Below are positions 24,782-35,700 of a stretch of DNA of 64,000 nucleotides, in pieces (within the stretch, counting starts at the first letter, position 1; each line of letters opens with the position of its first letter). Under the pieces are notes generated by a model. The model was not told the DNA's origin and made no database searches. It worked only from the letters and a program-made list of their open reading frames with translations. Source of the DNA: Pseudomonas sp. LP_7_YM (GTDB lineage Bacteria; Pseudomonadota; Gammaproteobacteria; Pseudomonadales; Pseudomonadaceae); the NCBI RefSeq assembly GCF_004364435.1, contig NZ_SOCT01000003.1, forward strand, positions 248,001 to 312,000. Reading direction: 5' to 3'. The position numbers and the translations under genes are program-made.

Positions 24782-26782
24782 TTAGGGATGCTTGTCTTTC
24801 ACCGCCGACAAGCGCCAGGGCAAGCGCCTGCGCAGGTATTTGAGGTGCCTGCGCAACTGGCTGACCGAGCCGGACATGCCGCCATAACGCTGCGATTCGA
24901 ACTCACGGGCGAAGCCCTGGATCGCCTCGGCGTGATCCGGAAATCGCAGCGCCGCGCGCAAGGCGAAGGCCTGCGCGCCTTCGCCCTGCTGACGTCTGAG
25001 ACCATGCCGGGCCAGCAGTCGTTCGAAGGCATTGAACAGTCGCAATTGCGAGTCGCTTTCACGGCGCCAGGGTTTGAGCAGCCAGAGCGCCAGAATCCCG
25101 AGAATCACCAGCGCGCCACCTGCGAAGGCCGGCGCCTGAAAGCCGGAGAACCAGCGCCCCAGAACCTGCAACTGCTGCTGGCCCTGATAGCCCAGTACCC
25201 AGCGCTGCCAGCCATAGTTGAGGTTATCCCACGTCAGGCGAATCGAATTGAGCCAGGCCAGATGCCGATAGCGCAGGGCCGACATCGGCGAATTGGCGAG
25301 AAAGTCCTCATCGGCGGACAGGGCCTGCTCCAGGCCTTGTTCGATCCGCGCCGGTGCAACAGCTGCGGTGGGGTCGACACTGCGCCAGCCTACCCCGGCC
25401 TGCCAGTACTCGACCCACGCGTGGGCATCCATCTGCCGCACGCTGATGTAGTTGCCCTCGGGGTTCAACTCGCCCCCCTGATAGCCCGCCACAATGCGGG
25501 CAGGAATACCCGCGGCACGCAGCACGAAGGTCATGGCGCCAGCGTAATGTGCGCAAAAACCGGCGCGACTGGCAAACAGGAAATCATCGACGCTGTTGGC
25601 GCCCAGTAACGGGGGCTTCAACGTGTAGTGGAACGGCTGCTGGGTGAAATAGGACAACACAGCGTCGACCAGCGTATCAGGCTTGGGGTAGCGACGATGC
25701 ATGTCGGCAGCCCATTCCCGTGTTTCAGGATTGCCTTTGGCGGGCAGCTGCAGATCCTGCATCCGGGCTCCGTCGCTGAGCGCTGTATCGCGCACGGCGT
25801 CTGGCCAGGAACTGACGTTGTAGAGCACCGACTGCTCGATGGGACGTCTGCGCTGCCAACGGAAATCACTCATTTGCCGCACGCCCGCCAGGTCGGTATC
25901 GCCAACGTCCAGCGTCATCAGCCAAGGCTTGCCAGTGGGCTCCATAACAACGCTGTAGGCAATTTTTTCGCCTTCCTTGCGCCAGTCCGGCGCGTCGGGC
26001 ACCTGAGCCCGGGAAGACTGCGACCAACGTCTGCCATCGAATTGTTCCAGGGTCAGACCGCGCCAATACTGCTGGTGACGCGGCGGGACAGAACCTTCGA
26101 AGCTGGCACGAAAGACCAGCTCGGCGGACTTGCTCAACTCTGCAATATCCCCCGGCGTCATGCTGTCAGAGAGCCCGGTGAGCGCCTTGTTACTCGGCTG
26201 CGGCAGCGACCACAACGGATCCAGCCTAGGAAAGAACAGAAACAGCAACAGCATCAGCGGCACCGCCTGCAGCAGCAATTTGCCAGCAAGCATCAGCGTG
26301 CCTGCCGGTTTACTCGACAGCGCCGACTGCTGCAGGCCGATCAGCCCGGCCAGCAAGGTCGCAATCGGCAGAAGCGTGAATAGCCCCCAAAGCAACGCGT
26401 CTTCGAACAGATAACCCACGGCCACACAAAAGAAGCCCAGGAAGATCAGCACCCATGCGTCGCGCCGCGTTTGCATCTCCAGCATTTTCAGGATGAACGC
26501 GGCAATCAGCAGCGCCGCCCCGGCGTCGAGCCCCACCAGACTGCCCTGCGCAAGGTAGATGCCGCCTGCAGTCCCGACCAGCAGGCCTGACTTGATCCAA
26601 TTGCCGGGCATGCGCGCACGCATGCGGAAGATCTGAATGCGCCAGAAGGTACAGGCCAGCCACAACACAATCAGCGAAGCAGGGATATGCAACGAGAAAG
26701 GCACGATGACCAGGGCCTGAGCGATCAACAGCCAGTTCAGGCTGACCCGCGGAATCGATTGCGCCAGACGGGTCGAGGTCAT
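24782..26782 (-). CDS. tgpA: TgpA-like membrane transglutaminase/protease
   Basis: Inner-membrane protein of 666 residues with an N-terminal bundle of about six helices (to about residue 190). A periplasmic transglutaminase-core domain (about 330-500) and a final TM helix (about 560-580) with a cytoplasmic tail follow. The Cys-His-Asp triad is visible in RAGFCAHYAGAMTFVLRAAG, MDAHAWVEYW and WRSVDPTAA. P. aeruginosa TgpA is essential for growth and has the same length and order. ATG 26782 is chosen because it lies 14 bases after the DUF58 stop; an open frame to 26851 would overlap it. It is the third gene of a moxR-DUF58-tgpA operon, probably acting at the cell envelope. Confidence 0.9.
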   Translation of the reverse strand: MTSTRLAQSIPRVSLNWLLIAQALVIVPFSLHIPASLIVLWLACTFWRIQIFRMRARMPGNWIKSGLLVGTAGGIYLAQGSLVGLDAGAALLIAAFILKMLEMQTRRDAWVLIFLGFFCVAVGYLFEDALLWGLFTLLPIATLLAGLIGLQQSALSSKPAGTLMLAGKLLLQAVPLMLLLFLFFPRLDPLWSLPQPSNKALTGLSDSMTPGDIAELSKSAELVFRASFEGSVPPRHQQYWRGLTLEQFDGRRWSQSSRAQVPDAPDWRKEGEKIAYSVVMEPTGKPWLMTLDVGDTDLAGVRQMSDFRWQRRRPIEQSVLYNVSSWPDAVRDTALSDGARMQDLQLPAKGNPETREWAADMHRRYPKPDTLVDAVLSYFTQQPFHYTLKPPLLGANSVDDFLFASRAGFCAHYAGAMTFVLRAAGIPARIVAGYQGGELNPEGNYISVRQMDAHAWVEYWQAGVGWRSVDPTAAVAPARIEQGLEQALSADEDFLANSPMSALRYRHLAWLNSIRLTWDNLNYGWQRWVLGYQGQQQLQVLGRWFSGFQAPAFAGGALVILGILALWLLKPWRRESDSQLRLFNAFERLLARHGLRRQQGEGAQAFALRAALRFPDHAEAIQGFAREFESQRYGGMSGSVSQLRRHLKYLRRRLPWRLSAVKDKHP

Positions 26783-26795
26783 GCCCACCCCACGT

Positions 26796-27749
26796 TCATG
26801 CGCGGACGCCATACAGCGCCAGTTGCCGCAGACACACCTGGCGGTGGGCATCGCCGCTGTCCACTGCCGAGAGAAAACCGGGCATGCGCAGGGCGAAGGG
26901 TTGCTGGCGCTGGGACAACTCCAGCACCCAGTAACACAAACGTGACAGGCGCTCCTCGATATCGCCTCCCAAGGCCATGAAATCCAGGCACAGGTCGTGC
27001 CCGCTGAGGTCAGTGAACTCCTTGATCATCAATCCCTGACCGCGCGACCAGGCTTTCCAGTGCATACGGCTCAGGGAATCGCCGGGTTGCCACGGGCGCA
27101 GGCCCTGATAATCGTCGACGCCCTGCCCTTGAGTCGCCTGTCCTTCATCTCTGGCGTGGGGCTGAACGCCTTGCAGCAGCGGCATACTGCCAGCCAGCGG
27201 ACGTGGATAGATCAACACGGTCTGCTCCAGATCCAGCCAGCTCCAGGCGCGGAAGATGCCCAGCGGAAACACGCTCTCGACCCGCAGACGCGGTGCCCGC
27301 AACCAGCCGCGATTGACCGCAGGCAAGGTCAGCGCAACCTCCATCTGGCGATCACGCTCAACATCGGTCTGCTCCATGCGCTCGCTGTTCCAGCCCAACG
27401 CAATGGCCTGATGGCCCTTAGAAGCGCTCTCCAGACGCAGCCGCAACTGCACAGGCTCACCTACGAACACCGAACGCGCAGGGCTGGCGCTAAGGATCAG
27501 GCCGCTGAAATTGCGGTAAGTGTGCAGAATTGCAAGGATGCCCACCGAGAGCATCAGGAAGGTTAGACCGTAGGCCAGACTGTTCTGATAATTGATCGAT
27601 ACCAGCAGCAGCAACACAAGCAAGAGCGCGTAGGTGCCACCTACCTTCGTTGGCAGGATGAAAATTCGGCGGTGATCGAGCTGGATGCGGGAGGCCGCAG
27701 GAATGCGTCGCCCCACCCAACGCTGCCAGACCGGTTTGAACTGCGGCAT
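26796..27749 (-). CDS. DUF58-domain membrane protein
   Basis: A 317-residue protein with two adjacent N-terminal membrane helices (about residues 38-80, beginning GGTYALLLVLLLLVSINYQN) and a C-terminal DUF58 domain. The domain is marked by VDDYQGLRPWQPGDSLSRMHWKAWSRG, abbreviated here to YQGLRPWQPGD and HWKAWSRG. DUF58 proteins are von Willebrand-like partners of MoxR ATPases. Its ATG at 27749 shares a base with the moxR stop (TGATG), so the two are translationally coupled. It precedes tgpA. Family and operon are firm; the molecular function in envelope maintenance is not known. Confidence 0.9.
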   Translation of the reverse strand: MPQFKPVWQRWVGRRIPAASRIQLDHRRIFILPTKVGGTYALLLVLLLLVSINYQNSLAYGLTFLMLSVGILAILHTYRNFSGLILSASPARSVFVGEPVQLRLRLESASKGHQAIALGWNSERMEQTDVERDRQMEVALTLPAVNRGWLRAPRLRVESVFPLGIFRAWSWLDLEQTVLIYPRPLAGSMPLLQGVQPHARDEGQATQGQGVDDYQGLRPWQPGDSLSRMHWKAWSRGQGLMIKEFTDLSGHDLCLDFMALGGDIEERLSRLCYWVLELSQRQQPFALRMPGFLSAVDSGDAHRQVCLRQLALYGVRA

Positions 27750-28666
27750 CAAAGCACCGGCACCTCACGTAACAGCCATTGGACCAAAGCCCCACCGCCA
27801 TGCCCGGTCGGATCGGTGCGTTCGCGCAGACGATGGCTGATGACCGCAGGCAGAATCGCCTGAACGTCTTCGGGTATCACGTAATCGCGGCCGATCAACA
27901 GCGCCCATGCGCGCGCAGCGGAGAGAATCGCCAGGCTGGCGCGAGGTGACAGGCCGTAGGCGAACTGCGGTTGGCTGCGGGTGGCTTCCACCAGACGCAG
28001 CACATAATCCACCAGCGCATCGCTGGCGCGCACACGCCGTGCCTCCAGTTGCAGGGCTGCAAGCTCAGTGTGGTCGATGAGCGGTTCGATACGCGGGAGT
28101 AAATCGCGGCGCGACTCGCCCAACAACAGGGCTTTTTCCGCAGAGCGCGCCGGATAGCCCAGGGACAGGCGCATCAGAAAGCGGTCCAGCTGCGATTCGG
28201 GCAAGGCGAAGGTGCCACCCTGCGAGAACGGGTTCTGGGTCGCAATGACAAAAAACGGATCGGGCAAAGGACGGGTTGCACCTTCGATGGTCACCTGCCC
28301 CTCCTCCATCGCTTCAAGCAGCGCGCTCTGGCTTTTCGGCGTGGCGCGGTTGATCTCGTCGGCCAGCACCAGCTCGGCAAAGATCGGCCCGGGATGAAAG
28401 GTGAACTGTCCGGTGTCCCGGTCGAAAATCGAGGTGCCGAGAATGTCGCCCGGCAGCAGGTCGGAAGTGAATTGGATTCGCTGGAAACTCAGGCCCAAGA
28501 CCTTGGCCAGCGTATGGCTCAAGGTGGTCTTGCCCATGCCGGGCAAGTCCTCGATCAACAGATGCCCCCCACCCAGCAGGCATGCCATGGCCAGACGCAC
28601 CTGAGGCTCCTTGCCCAGCACCACTTCATTGATCGCGCTCAGGCACGCATCCAGTTTTCTGCCCAT
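27749..28666 (-). CDS. MoxR-family AAA ATPase
   Basis: Cytoplasmic AAA+ ATPase of 305 residues, expected to act as a chaperone for maturation of partner complexes. Walker A is GMGKTT (about residues 43-48, in EDLPGMGKTTLSHTLA), Walker B is LVLADEINRATPKSQSA, sensor 1 is VIATQNP, and a C-terminal lid carries the LSPRASLAIL segment. GGGGAGG upstream of ATG 28666 is a strong ribosome site. It opens the moxR-DUF58-tgpA(-CHAD) operon. The promoter should be in the 299-base gap up to 28965, where I see no clear -35/-10 pair or other gene. Confidence 0.93.
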   Translation of the reverse strand: MGRKLDACLSAINEVVLGKEPQVRLAMACLLGGGHLLIEDLPGMGKTTLSHTLAKVLGLSFQRIQFTSDLLPGDILGTSIFDRDTGQFTFHPGPIFAELVLADEINRATPKSQSALLEAMEEGQVTIEGATRPLPDPFFVIATQNPFSQGGTFALPESQLDRFLMRLSLGYPARSAEKALLLGESRRDLLPRIEPLIDHTELAALQLEARRVRASDALVDYVLRLVEATRSQPQFAYGLSPRASLAILSAARAWALLIGRDYVIPEDVQAILPAVISHRLRERTDPTGHGGGALVQWLLREVPVL

Positions 28667-28965
28667 CGGAAAGCCTCCCCAAGCGACTGCTCTTGGCTAA
28701 TAGGACTGCAGACCATGCCAGACGTGCAGCCACTTTAGAGTCAGCGTAGGCCTTTTAGCCAGAGACGGGCGCAGGAATGAAAAGATTTTATGCGAGGACG
28801 CAAGGCGAGAGGTTTGCACTGCGGACAGACGACAAGCGTAAATGCCGTAGGGGTGAGCTTGGCAAGCGGTCCGCGATCACCGCAGCGGCTTATACATTGC
28901 CTTCGTAAACCAGCTCGCCCCCACAGGGGGTGTTATCACCCTGACCGTATATAAGCTGGAAGCCC

Positions 28966-29244
28966 TCAACGCCCCGCGCGCGACTCACGAATGTAGAAGC
29001 GCGCCTTCTCGGCTTTGTCATTACAGCCTTCGAAGGCCTCGAACTGTTGCTGGGTCTTGGCGCCGGTCAGCAACGACAGGGCTTTGGAATAACTAACCGT
29101 TCCGGCAAACCCTTCGGCTTTGGCCAGATCCAGCTCATGCCAGGCGGTATCCAGATTGGTCGCGCAGCTGTCGCGATAGGCGGTTTTACCCGCGCAGCCC
29201 GTTAGAACAAGCGCGAGCAGTGGCAGGCAGATCCAGGCTTTCAT
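28966..29244 (-). CDS. Small hypothetical lipoprotein (92 aa)
   Basis: Small exported protein with a lipoprotein signal (LVLTGC, Cys17), then a helical mature part. The mature part includes TNLDTAWHELDLAKAEGF and SYSKALSLLTGAKTQQQFEAF, and a Cys pair (Cys27 and Cys74 or so). I recognise it only as one of the small outer-membrane lipoproteins common in Pseudomonas. The basic C-terminus (RFYIRESRAGR) is typical of this group. It is transcribed alone between polB and moxR on the minus strand. No function can be given. Confidence 0.75.
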   Translation of the reverse strand: MKAWICLPLLALVLTGCAGKTAYRDSCATNLDTAWHELDLAKAEGFAGTVSYSKALSLLTGAKTQQQFEAFEGCNDKAEKARFYIRESRAGR

Positions 29245-29413
29245 CGGGTGTTACCTCAATAATGGAATTCAACGATGCGGCTTTGACGGTGCGCCGAGGT
29301 AAAAGTGCCAAAGCACAGGGTCCGATTTCCATCCCGGGCATGGACCATCGGCGGTGCCTGACGTCGAATCACGTGAGGTGTCCGCCGAACATCCTGATCA
29401 GCCGGTAAAAGAC

Positions 29414-31798
29414 TCAGAACAACCCCATCTGCCCGCCAATCAGGGTGGCGAAGTCGTCCTGCACGAACGGCAAAATGGCGTCGGCAATCGGCTGCAGTTG
29501 CCGGGTGATGTAATGGTCGTAGTCGATCGGGGCGCTGCGGACTTCCAATGGCTCGGGGCCGACCACGCTGATGACGTAGTTGATCCAGCCGCGGTTCTGG
29601 TATTGCAGCGGGCGGCCGTGTTTACGGTTGTAGTCATCGGCGATGCGCGCGGCGCGGACATGGGGCGGGACGTTGCGTTCGTAGTCGTGCAGCGGGCGGC
29701 GCAGGCGCTTGCGGTAGATGAGCTGGTCGTCCATTTCACCGGCCAGCGTACGGCGAACGTGGTCGCGCACGTAATCCTGATACGGCCGGTTATTGAAGAT
29801 GCGCAGATAGAGTTCTTTCTGGAAACCCTGCGCCAGCGGCGACCAGTCGGTGCGCACCACTTCCAGGCCTTTGTAGACCATTTCGTCTTCGCCGTTGGCG
29901 CGAGTGACCAGCCCGGCGTAGCGCTTCTTGCTGCCCTCCTCCGCACCACGGATGGTGGGCATCAGGAAGCGTTTGAAGTGGGTTTCGAATTGCAGTTCCA
30001 GCGCGCTCTCCAGACCGTATTCGTCTCGTATGTGCTCCTGCCACCAGTCATTGACGCCTTTGACCAGCGCCTTGCCGATGTGCGCGGCCTCTTCCTGGCC
30101 ATGGGGGCGTTTGAGCCAGACGAACGTGGAGTCGGTGTCGCCGTAGATCACCTCGTAGCCCTGGGTTTCAATCAGCTGGCGGGTCTGGCGCATGATCTGG
30201 TGCCCGCGCAGGGTAATCGAGGACGCCAGCCGAGTGTCGAAGAAACGGCAGCCGCTGGAGCCGAGTACGCCGTAAAAGGCGTTCATGATGATCTTCAGCG
30301 CCTGGGACAGCGGCGCGTTACCTTCGCGCTTGGCCACCTCGCGTCCTTCGGACACCCGCGCGACGATGGCCGGCAGGCAGTGTCGGGTGCGAGAGAAACG
30401 CGCACCGCGAAAGCCCTCCACAGAGTCGCTGTCGTCGGGATGTTTGAGCCCTTCGATCAAGCCCACCGGGTCAATCAGAAAGCTGCGAATGATCGATGGG
30501 TAAAGGCTTTTGTAGTCCAGCACCAGCACCGATTCGTACAAACCCGGCCGCGAATCCATGACGAAGCCACCAGGGCTGGCCTCGGGCATGCGCTCGCCCA
30601 GATTGGGTGCCACGAAACCCTGGCGATGCATCAGCGGCATGTACAGGTGCTCGAACGCCGCCACCGAACCGCCGCTGCGATCGGCTGGCAAACCGGTGAC
30701 GGTGGCGCGTTCGAGGAGGAACGTCAGCAACTGGGTCTTGGCGAAAATCCGCGTGACCAGCTCGCAGTCCTTGAGGTTGTAGCGCGCCAGTGCCGGCTTG
30801 TCCTCGGCAAACATGCGGTTGATTTCATCCATGCGGTGGTACGGATTGTCGATGGCCTTACCTTCACCGAGCAGGGTCTGCGAGACATTTTCCAGGCTGA
30901 ACGAGGGAAAGCTCCAGGTTGCCGAACGCAGCGCCTCGATGCCATCGATGATCAGACGCCCGGCGGCCGAGGCAAAAAAATGGCTATTGCGTGCGCCGTG
31001 TTCGCGCCAGCCCATGATTTGGCCGTCGCGCCCCAGCAGTAACGGCACATTCAACCGCCGGGAATGCTCGTGCAACACCCGCAGGTCGAACTGCACCACG
31101 TTCCAGCCAATGATCGCGTCCGGGTCGTGCCGCGCCATCCATTCGTTGAGCCTTTCCAGTAGCTGCTCGCGGCTGTCGCAGTAATCGAACTTGAAATCCA
31201 CCGCTGATGCATCGCCATTGGCCGGCCCGAGCATATACACCTGGCGCTCGCCGCAGCCTTCCAGCGCAATGGAGTACAGCTCGCCACGCTCAGTGGTTTC
31301 GATGTCCAGCGAGACCAGCTTCAACTGCGGCCGATAGCTCGGTGCGGGTTTCATCTGCGCGTCGAGCAGTACGCCGCTGGCATCCGGCGTGCCGCTGAAC
31401 TGGACGGGCGCGGTGATGAAGCGTTCCATCAGATAGCGTTCGGGGGGACGCACATCGGCTTCATAAACATCGACGCTGGCCTGACGCAGGTCCTTTTCCA
31501 GGTTCATCAACTGCCGATGCTGCCGGGTATAGAGACCCAGTACAGGCCGATGGCGGAAGTCGCACAAGTGCAGCGGCCTGAGTTCGGCACCCTGCTCTTG
31601 ACGCAGCACCGCTTCGGCGCGCTCACGGTGCTGCGCCGGAATGAATGCCGTTGACGTCTGCAGCGGCAGGCGCACATGGCGCGGACCGTTGTCGGTCGCC
31701 AGCCAGAAGTCGACCTCCGTGCCCGCATCCGTGTCTCGCCAATGTCGGGTCAAGACAAAACCCTGTTGTAAATCCACCGCTGCGACCTCGAAACTCAT
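29414..31798 (-). CDS. polB: DNA polymerase II (family B)
   Basis: Family B polymerase with proofreading exonuclease, used in damage tolerance and replication restart. The 794 residues match E. coli Pol II (783). Exonuclease motifs: [11 protein letters not shown] (Exo I), [13 protein letters not shown] (Exo II) and YNLKDCELV (Exo III). Polymerase motifs: [15 protein letters not shown] (A), [15 protein letters not shown] (B) and [11 protein letters not shown] (C, catalytic Asp pair). The active sites are intact. It is monocistronic as far as visible, with the 154-base gap to the divergent peptidase gene at 31953 as promoter region. In E. coli the gene is SOS-induced; I see no convincing LexA box here. 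Confidence 0.96.
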   Translation of the reverse strand: MSFEVAAVDLQQGFVLTRHWRDTDAGTEVDFWLATDNGPRHVRLPLQTSTAFIPAQHRERAEAVLRQEQGAELRPLHLCDFRHRPVLGLYTRQHRQLMNLEKDLRQASVDVYEADVRPPERYLMERFITAPVQFSGTPDASGVLLDAQMKPAPSYRPQLKLVSLDIETTERGELYSIALEGCGERQVYMLGPANGDASAVDFKFDYCDSREQLLERLNEWMARHDPDAIIGWNVVQFDLRVLHEHSRRLNVPLLLGRDGQIMGWREHGARNSHFFASAAGRLIIDGIEALRSATWSFPSFSLENVSQTLLGEGKAIDNPYHRMDEINRMFAEDKPALARYNLKDCELVTRIFAKTQLLTFLLERATVTGLPADRSGGSVAAFEHLYMPLMHRQGFVAPNLGERMPEASPGGFVMDSRPGLYESVLVLDYKSLYPSIIRSFLIDPVGLIEGLKHPDDSDSVEGFRGARFSRTRHCLPAIVARVSEGREVAKREGNAPLSQALKIIMNAFYGVLGSSGCRFFDTRLASSITLRGHQIMRQTRQLIETQGYEVIYGDTDSTFVWLKRPHGQEEAAHIGKALVKGVNDWWQEHIRDEYGLESALELQFETHFKRFLMPTIRGAEEGSKKRYAGLVTRANGEDEMVYKGLEVVRTDWSPLAQGFQKELYLRIFNNRPYQDYVRDHVRRTLAGEMDDQLIYRKRLRRPLHDYERNVPPHVRAARIADDYNRKHGRPLQYQNRGWINYVISVVGPEPLEVRSAPIDYDHYITRQLQPIADAILPFVQDDFATLIGGQMGLF

Positions 31799-31952
31799 TT
31801 CCCGAGGCGCGATTCTACGGCGGTCAGCACGGGAAAGCCCGCGATCCGCTCTGGTGAACTGATCGTCAGACCGATCAGAGACTGCGCCTGGGGAACAATG
31901 CCAACCTGTGGGCTATCAGAACATCACTCGCACACCCTCTGAGGGATCCAGC

Positions 31953-33194
31953 ATGCTCGTTCGACGTACCTCTCTGGCGGCTGCCATTGCCGCCTCGTTC
32001 TTGTGTTCATTGGCCTTGGCCGCCGAACTGCCGCCCGAACAGCTTTTGAAGAAAGCCGAAGCCGAACAGCAACCCTATCTGGCGACGGTCAAACAGCTGG
32101 TGGATATCGACACCGGCACAGGTCAGGCCGCCGGACTCAAGACCGTCAGCGCGGTCCTGGTCGAACGTTTGAAGGCGTTGGGTGCGACCGTTGAAACCAC
32201 GCCAGCCACCCCGTCGGCGGGTGACAACATCGTCGGGACGCTCAAAGGCAACGGCAGCAAAAGCTTCCTGCTGATGATTCACTACGACACCGTGTTCGGT
32301 CCGGGCACCGCTGCCAAACGGCCGTTCCGGGTCGACGGCCAGCGCGCTTATGGGCCCGGAGTCGCAGATGCCAAAGGTGGCGTGGCAATGGTGCTGCACG
32401 CGCTGAAGCTGCTGCAGGATCAGTCATTCAAGGACTACGGCACGATCACCGTGCTGTTCAACCCCGATGAAGAAACGGGCTCGGCAGGCTCGAAGAACCT
32501 CATCGCCGAGCTTGCGCGCAAGCATGACTACGTCTTCTCCTATGAGCCGCCCGATAAAGACGCAGTGACCGTCGCCACCAACGGAATCAATGGCGTGTTC
32601 GTCGACGTCAAGGGCAAGTCCTCCCATGCCGGATCCGCCCCCGAGGCAGGAAGAAATGCTGCGCTGGAACTGGCTCACCAACTGGTTCAGCTCAAGGACC
32701 TGGGCGATCCGGCCAAGGGTACGACGGTGAACTGGACGCTGATCACGGGCGGCGAAAAGCGCAACATCATTCCGGCGAGCGCTGCGGCCGAGGGCGACAT
32801 GCGTTATTCGGACCTCGGTGAGTCGGATCGAGTGCTGGCCGACGGTCAGCGTATCGTGCAGGACAAACTGATCGATGGCACCGAGGTGACGTTCCGCCTC
32901 GACAAGGGCCGTCCGCCACTGGTGAAAAATCCGGCCACCGAGGACCTCGCGAAGACTGCCAAGGCCTTGTATGGGAAGATCGGGAGAAACATCGAACCGA
33001 TCGCCATGCGTTTCGGAACCGACGCCGGTTACGCCTACGTGCCCGACAGTCAGAAACCTGCCGTGCTGGAAACCATGGGTGTGGTCGGCGCCGGTCTGCA
33101 TGCCGACGACGAGTACTCGGAACTGTCGAGCATCGCGCCGAGGCTTTACCTGACAGTGGCGATGATCATGCAGCTATCGGGTAACGACAAGTAA
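31953..33194 (+). CDS. Secreted M20 peptidase, carboxypeptidase G2 (glutamate carboxypeptidase) type
   Basis: Exported zinc peptidase of 413 residues close in length and order to carboxypeptidase G2 (415 residues), which releases C-terminal glutamate from folates and other acyl-glutamates. A signal peptide ends LALAAEL. Metal ligands are visible in MIHYDTVFGPG, YGPGVADAKGG and NPDEETGSAGS (Glu-Glu pair), with a later FGTDAGYAY and LHADDEYSE carrying the last His. The dimerisation lid sequence KGKSSHAGSAPEAGRNAAL is typical. ATG 31953 follows GAGGGA and is preferred over an upstream GTG at 31908. It is monocistronic. Substrate specificity is inferred from the family. Confidence 0.88.
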   Translation: MLVRRTSLAAAIAASFLCSLALAAELPPEQLLKKAEAEQQPYLATVKQLVDIDTGTGQAAGLKTVSAVLVERLKALGATVETTPATPSAGDNIVGTLKGNGSKSFLLMIHYDTVFGPGTAAKRPFRVDGQRAYGPGVADAKGGVAMVLHALKLLQDQSFKDYGTITVLFNPDEETGSAGSKNLIAELARKHDYVFSYEPPDKDAVTVATNGINGVFVDVKGKSSHAGSAPEAGRNAALELAHQLVQLKDLGDPAKGTTVNWTLITGGEKRNIIPASAAAEGDMRYSDLGESDRVLADGQRIVQDKLIDGTEVTFRLDKGRPPLVKNPATEDLAKTAKALYGKIGRNIEPIAMRFGTDAGYAYVPDSQKPAVLETMGVVGAGLHADDEYSELSSIAPRLYLTVAMIMQLSGNDK

Positions 33195-33292
33195 TCCGGG
33201 TCTGACCGAACCGAAGCGAGACTGTGGGGTGAGCGTGCTCACTCCCACTTGCCCAGCCTCGGCCGCGCAGCCTGCGTCATTACCTCAGCCAC

Positions 33293-34474
33293 TCACGCTC
33301 CTGAGCTTGCCAACACTCCCACCACCGCACTTACGATTTTTTCGACGTCCGCCTCTTCTATGATCAACGGCGGCAAAAGCCGTATGGTCTGGCCGCGTGT
33401 GACATTGATCAGCACCCCGTACTCCTGCGCGGCCTTGAGGCACAGGTCACGAATCGGTCTGTGCAGTTCGATCCCGACCATCAATCCCAGGCCGCGAATC
33501 TGCCGCACATCGGGATGCCCGGCCAGTTCTGCGCGCAAGCGCGCCAGCAGCCGTTCGCCCTGCCCCGCTGCATTGTTCAACAGGCCTTGTTGCTCGACGA
33601 TATCCAGCACGGTGCATCCGACCCTGCACGCCAGCGGATTGCCACCGAAGGTACTGCCGTGGCTGCCGGGGGTAAACAACCGCGCGACCGCCGCCGATGC
33701 CAGGCAAGCGCCGATCGGAATGCCGTTGCCCAGAGCCTTGGCCAGGGTGACGACGTCCGGAACGATGCCCTCGTGCTGGAACGCGAACCAGCGCCCGGTA
33801 CGCCCGATACCGGTCTGGATTTCATCAAGGATCATCAACCAGCCATTGTCGCTGCAATGGGCACGCAACGCTTTCAGATAACCCGGCGGCGGCAGACTCA
33901 CGCCCCCTTCGCCTTGAACCGGCTCCAGCATCACCGCCACGATACGCTCGCCATGAACCCTGGCGGCCTGCCGGATGGCGTCCATGTCGCCGAAGGCCAC
34001 CTTGACGAACGCCCCTGACATCGGCTGATACCCCATCCGAACCGTGCCGTTGTCGCTGGCCGACAAGGTGCCGAGGGTGCGACCGTGAAAGGCGTTTTCC
34101 ATGACCACCACCAACGGCTGTTCGATACCTTTGGCCCAGCCATGCAAACGCGCCAGTTTGAGAGCAGTTTCGTTGGCCTCGGCGCCGGAGTTATTGAAGA
34201 ACACCTGCTCCAGCCCCGACAGGCACGTCAGTTTGCCGGCCAGACGCCGTTGCCAGTCGATGCGGTAATGGTTGGAGGTGTGCAACAGCAAGCCGGCCTG
34301 CTCGGTGATTGCCGAAACGATCAACGGATGGCTATGGCCGACGCCCGTCACCGCCACCCCTGCAACGGCATCCAGATACTGACGCCCAGTGTCATCCCAG
34401 AGCTGTGCGCCCTGGCCCCTGACAAAGCTTAAGGGTAGCGGCTTGTAAGTGTTCATCAGGCAGGCGGCAGTCAT
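33293..34474 (-). CDS. Class III PLP aminotransferase (acetylornithine transaminase-like)
   Basis: Pyridoxal-phosphate aminotransferase of 393 residues in the ArgD/AstC group. The N-terminus has [19 protein letters not shown] and [18 protein letters not shown]. The cofactor region has [18 protein letters not shown] and [13 protein letters not shown] (Asp binding the pyridine N). The Schiff-base Lys is in [18 protein letters not shown] 34474 with GGAG upstream gives the standard length; an open frame to 34591 is rejected. It is divergent from a LysR gene 98 bases away, suggesting regulated catabolic rather than housekeeping arginine use. Whether it acts on acetylornithine, succinylornithine or another omega-amine is unknown. 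Confidence 0.87.
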   Translation of the reverse strand: MTAACLMNTYKPLPLSFVRGQGAQLWDDTGRQYLDAVAGVAVTGVGHSHPLIVSAITEQAGLLLHTSNHYRIDWQRRLAGKLTCLSGLEQVFFNNSGAEANETALKLARLHGWAKGIEQPLVVVMENAFHGRTLGTLSASDNGTVRMGYQPMSGAFVKVAFGDMDAIRQAARVHGERIVAVMLEPVQGEGGVSLPPPGYLKALRAHCSDNGWLMILDEIQTGIGRTGRWFAFQHEGIVPDVVTLAKALGNGIPIGACLASAAVARLFTPGSHGSTFGGNPLACRVGCTVLDIVEQQGLLNNAAGQGERLLARLRAELAGHPDVRQIRGLGLMVGIELHRPIRDLCLKAAQEYGVLINVTRGQTIRLLPPLIIEEADVEKIVSAVVGVLASSGA

Positions 34475-34572
34475 GCTCTTGGCTCCATCACAGGGTGTAG
34501 GGCCAGTATGGTTAACCCGTGTTGCTGTATAAAGATTGACTTTCTTCGGTGACTTTAAAGCAGGGCTTGATA

Positions 34573-35475
34573 ATGGACGTTTTTCAGGCAATGACGGTTT
34601 TCGTGAAAGTCGTAGAGGCCGGCAACATGACCGCCGCCGCCCGGCAGTGTGAAATGTCGACGACCATGGTCGGCAATCACCTCAAGGCTCTCGAACAGCG
34701 GCTGGGCGTAAGCCTGTTGCAACGCACGACACGCCGGCAGAACCTCACGGAGTTCGGGCTGCAGTACTATCGCCGCTGTGTCGAGGTATTGGGGCTGGTC
34801 AGCGATTCGGAACGCATGGCAGAGCACCTGCAAACCCAACCCAGCGGTACGTTGCGCCTGACCGCCCCGCCCGCCTTCGGTGCCGAACGCCTGGCGCCGA
34901 TGCTCAGCGATTTCACCCGGCGCTATCCCGAACTCAGGATTGAGGTGGTGCTGAGCAATCAGCTGATGGACCTGATCGAGCACGGTTTCGATGCGGCCAT
35001 TCGCCTGGGCATTCCCGAACCTTCTGCCTTGATTGCCAGACCGCTGCAGGATTACACCCTGACCCTCTGTGCGGCGCCGGATTACCTGAAACGCTGCGGT
35101 GTCCCGAACACTGCCGAAGAACTGCGCAACCACAACTGCCTGGCGTTCGCGTATCCCGCAGGTGACGACTGGCGCGCCGCCGACAAACTGTGGAAGTTGA
35201 CCGGCCCGGAAGGCGTAATGGAGGTTCCGGTCTGCGGGTCGATGATCGTCAACAGCTCGCCCGCATTGCGCCAGGCGGCACTGGCCGGAATGGGCGTTGC
35301 CATGTTGCCGGATGTGTTGATCAGTGATGATCTGAAGGCGGGCAATCTCATACCGCTGTTGCAAAACTACCAGCCGCCCAGCCGCCTGCTTTGGCTGATG
35401 TATGCGCAGGATCGTTATCGTCTGCCCAAGGTCAGGCATTTTGTAGAAAGCGCTTTGGCGGCCTGGGGCAAATGA
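34573..35475 (+). CDS. LysR-family regulator (divergent from aminotransferase)
   Basis: LysR-type transcription factor of 300 residues. The N-terminal helix-turn-helix is seen in [20 protein letters not shown] and [20 protein letters not shown], followed by the linker and a type 2 periplasmic-binding effector domain starting [18 protein letters not shown]. This layout is the CrgA/DhcR-like branch of LysR proteins. ATG 34573 is chosen over a GTG at 34549 because an AGGG lies upstream and the domain begins right after it. It probably controls the divergent aminotransferase gene. No convincing T-N11-A operator could be singled out in the 98-base gap. Confidence 0.92.
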   Translation: MDVFQAMTVFVKVVEAGNMTAAARQCEMSTTMVGNHLKALEQRLGVSLLQRTTRRQNLTEFGLQYYRRCVEVLGLVSDSERMAEHLQTQPSGTLRLTAPPAFGAERLAPMLSDFTRRYPELRIEVVLSNQLMDLIEHGFDAAIRLGIPEPSALIARPLQDYTLTLCAAPDYLKRCGVPNTAEELRNHNCLAFAYPAGDDWRAADKLWKLTGPEGVMEVPVCGSMIVNSSPALRQAALAGMGVAMLPDVLISDDLKAGNLIPLLQNYQPPSRLLWLMYAQDRYRLPKVRHFVESALAAWGK

Positions 35476-35700
35476 CGCCAGGTCCGGCCAGCAAGCGCTC
35501 GCGCGGCGAACGCGGCGCCTCTCGGCATCTTGCGGACCCCGTACTCCCGTCGGACGCAGACATTCGGTAACGATAAGTCGCGTCTTGGCCGGTTGACCGC
35601 CTGCCTTTAAAAAGCAAATCTGGTCCTCGATTTTCAGGGCAAGGACTCGCCCGACGCACGCCCACCCCGAGGTGCGCTCACTACGTCAAGGACTGACAGC

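Noticed and set aside
29354..31042. 562-codon open frame antisense to polB
   Set aside because: It is the reverse complement of a polymerase gene with intact motifs. High-GC coding DNA commonly leaves such open antisense frames; no ribosome site or domain was seen.
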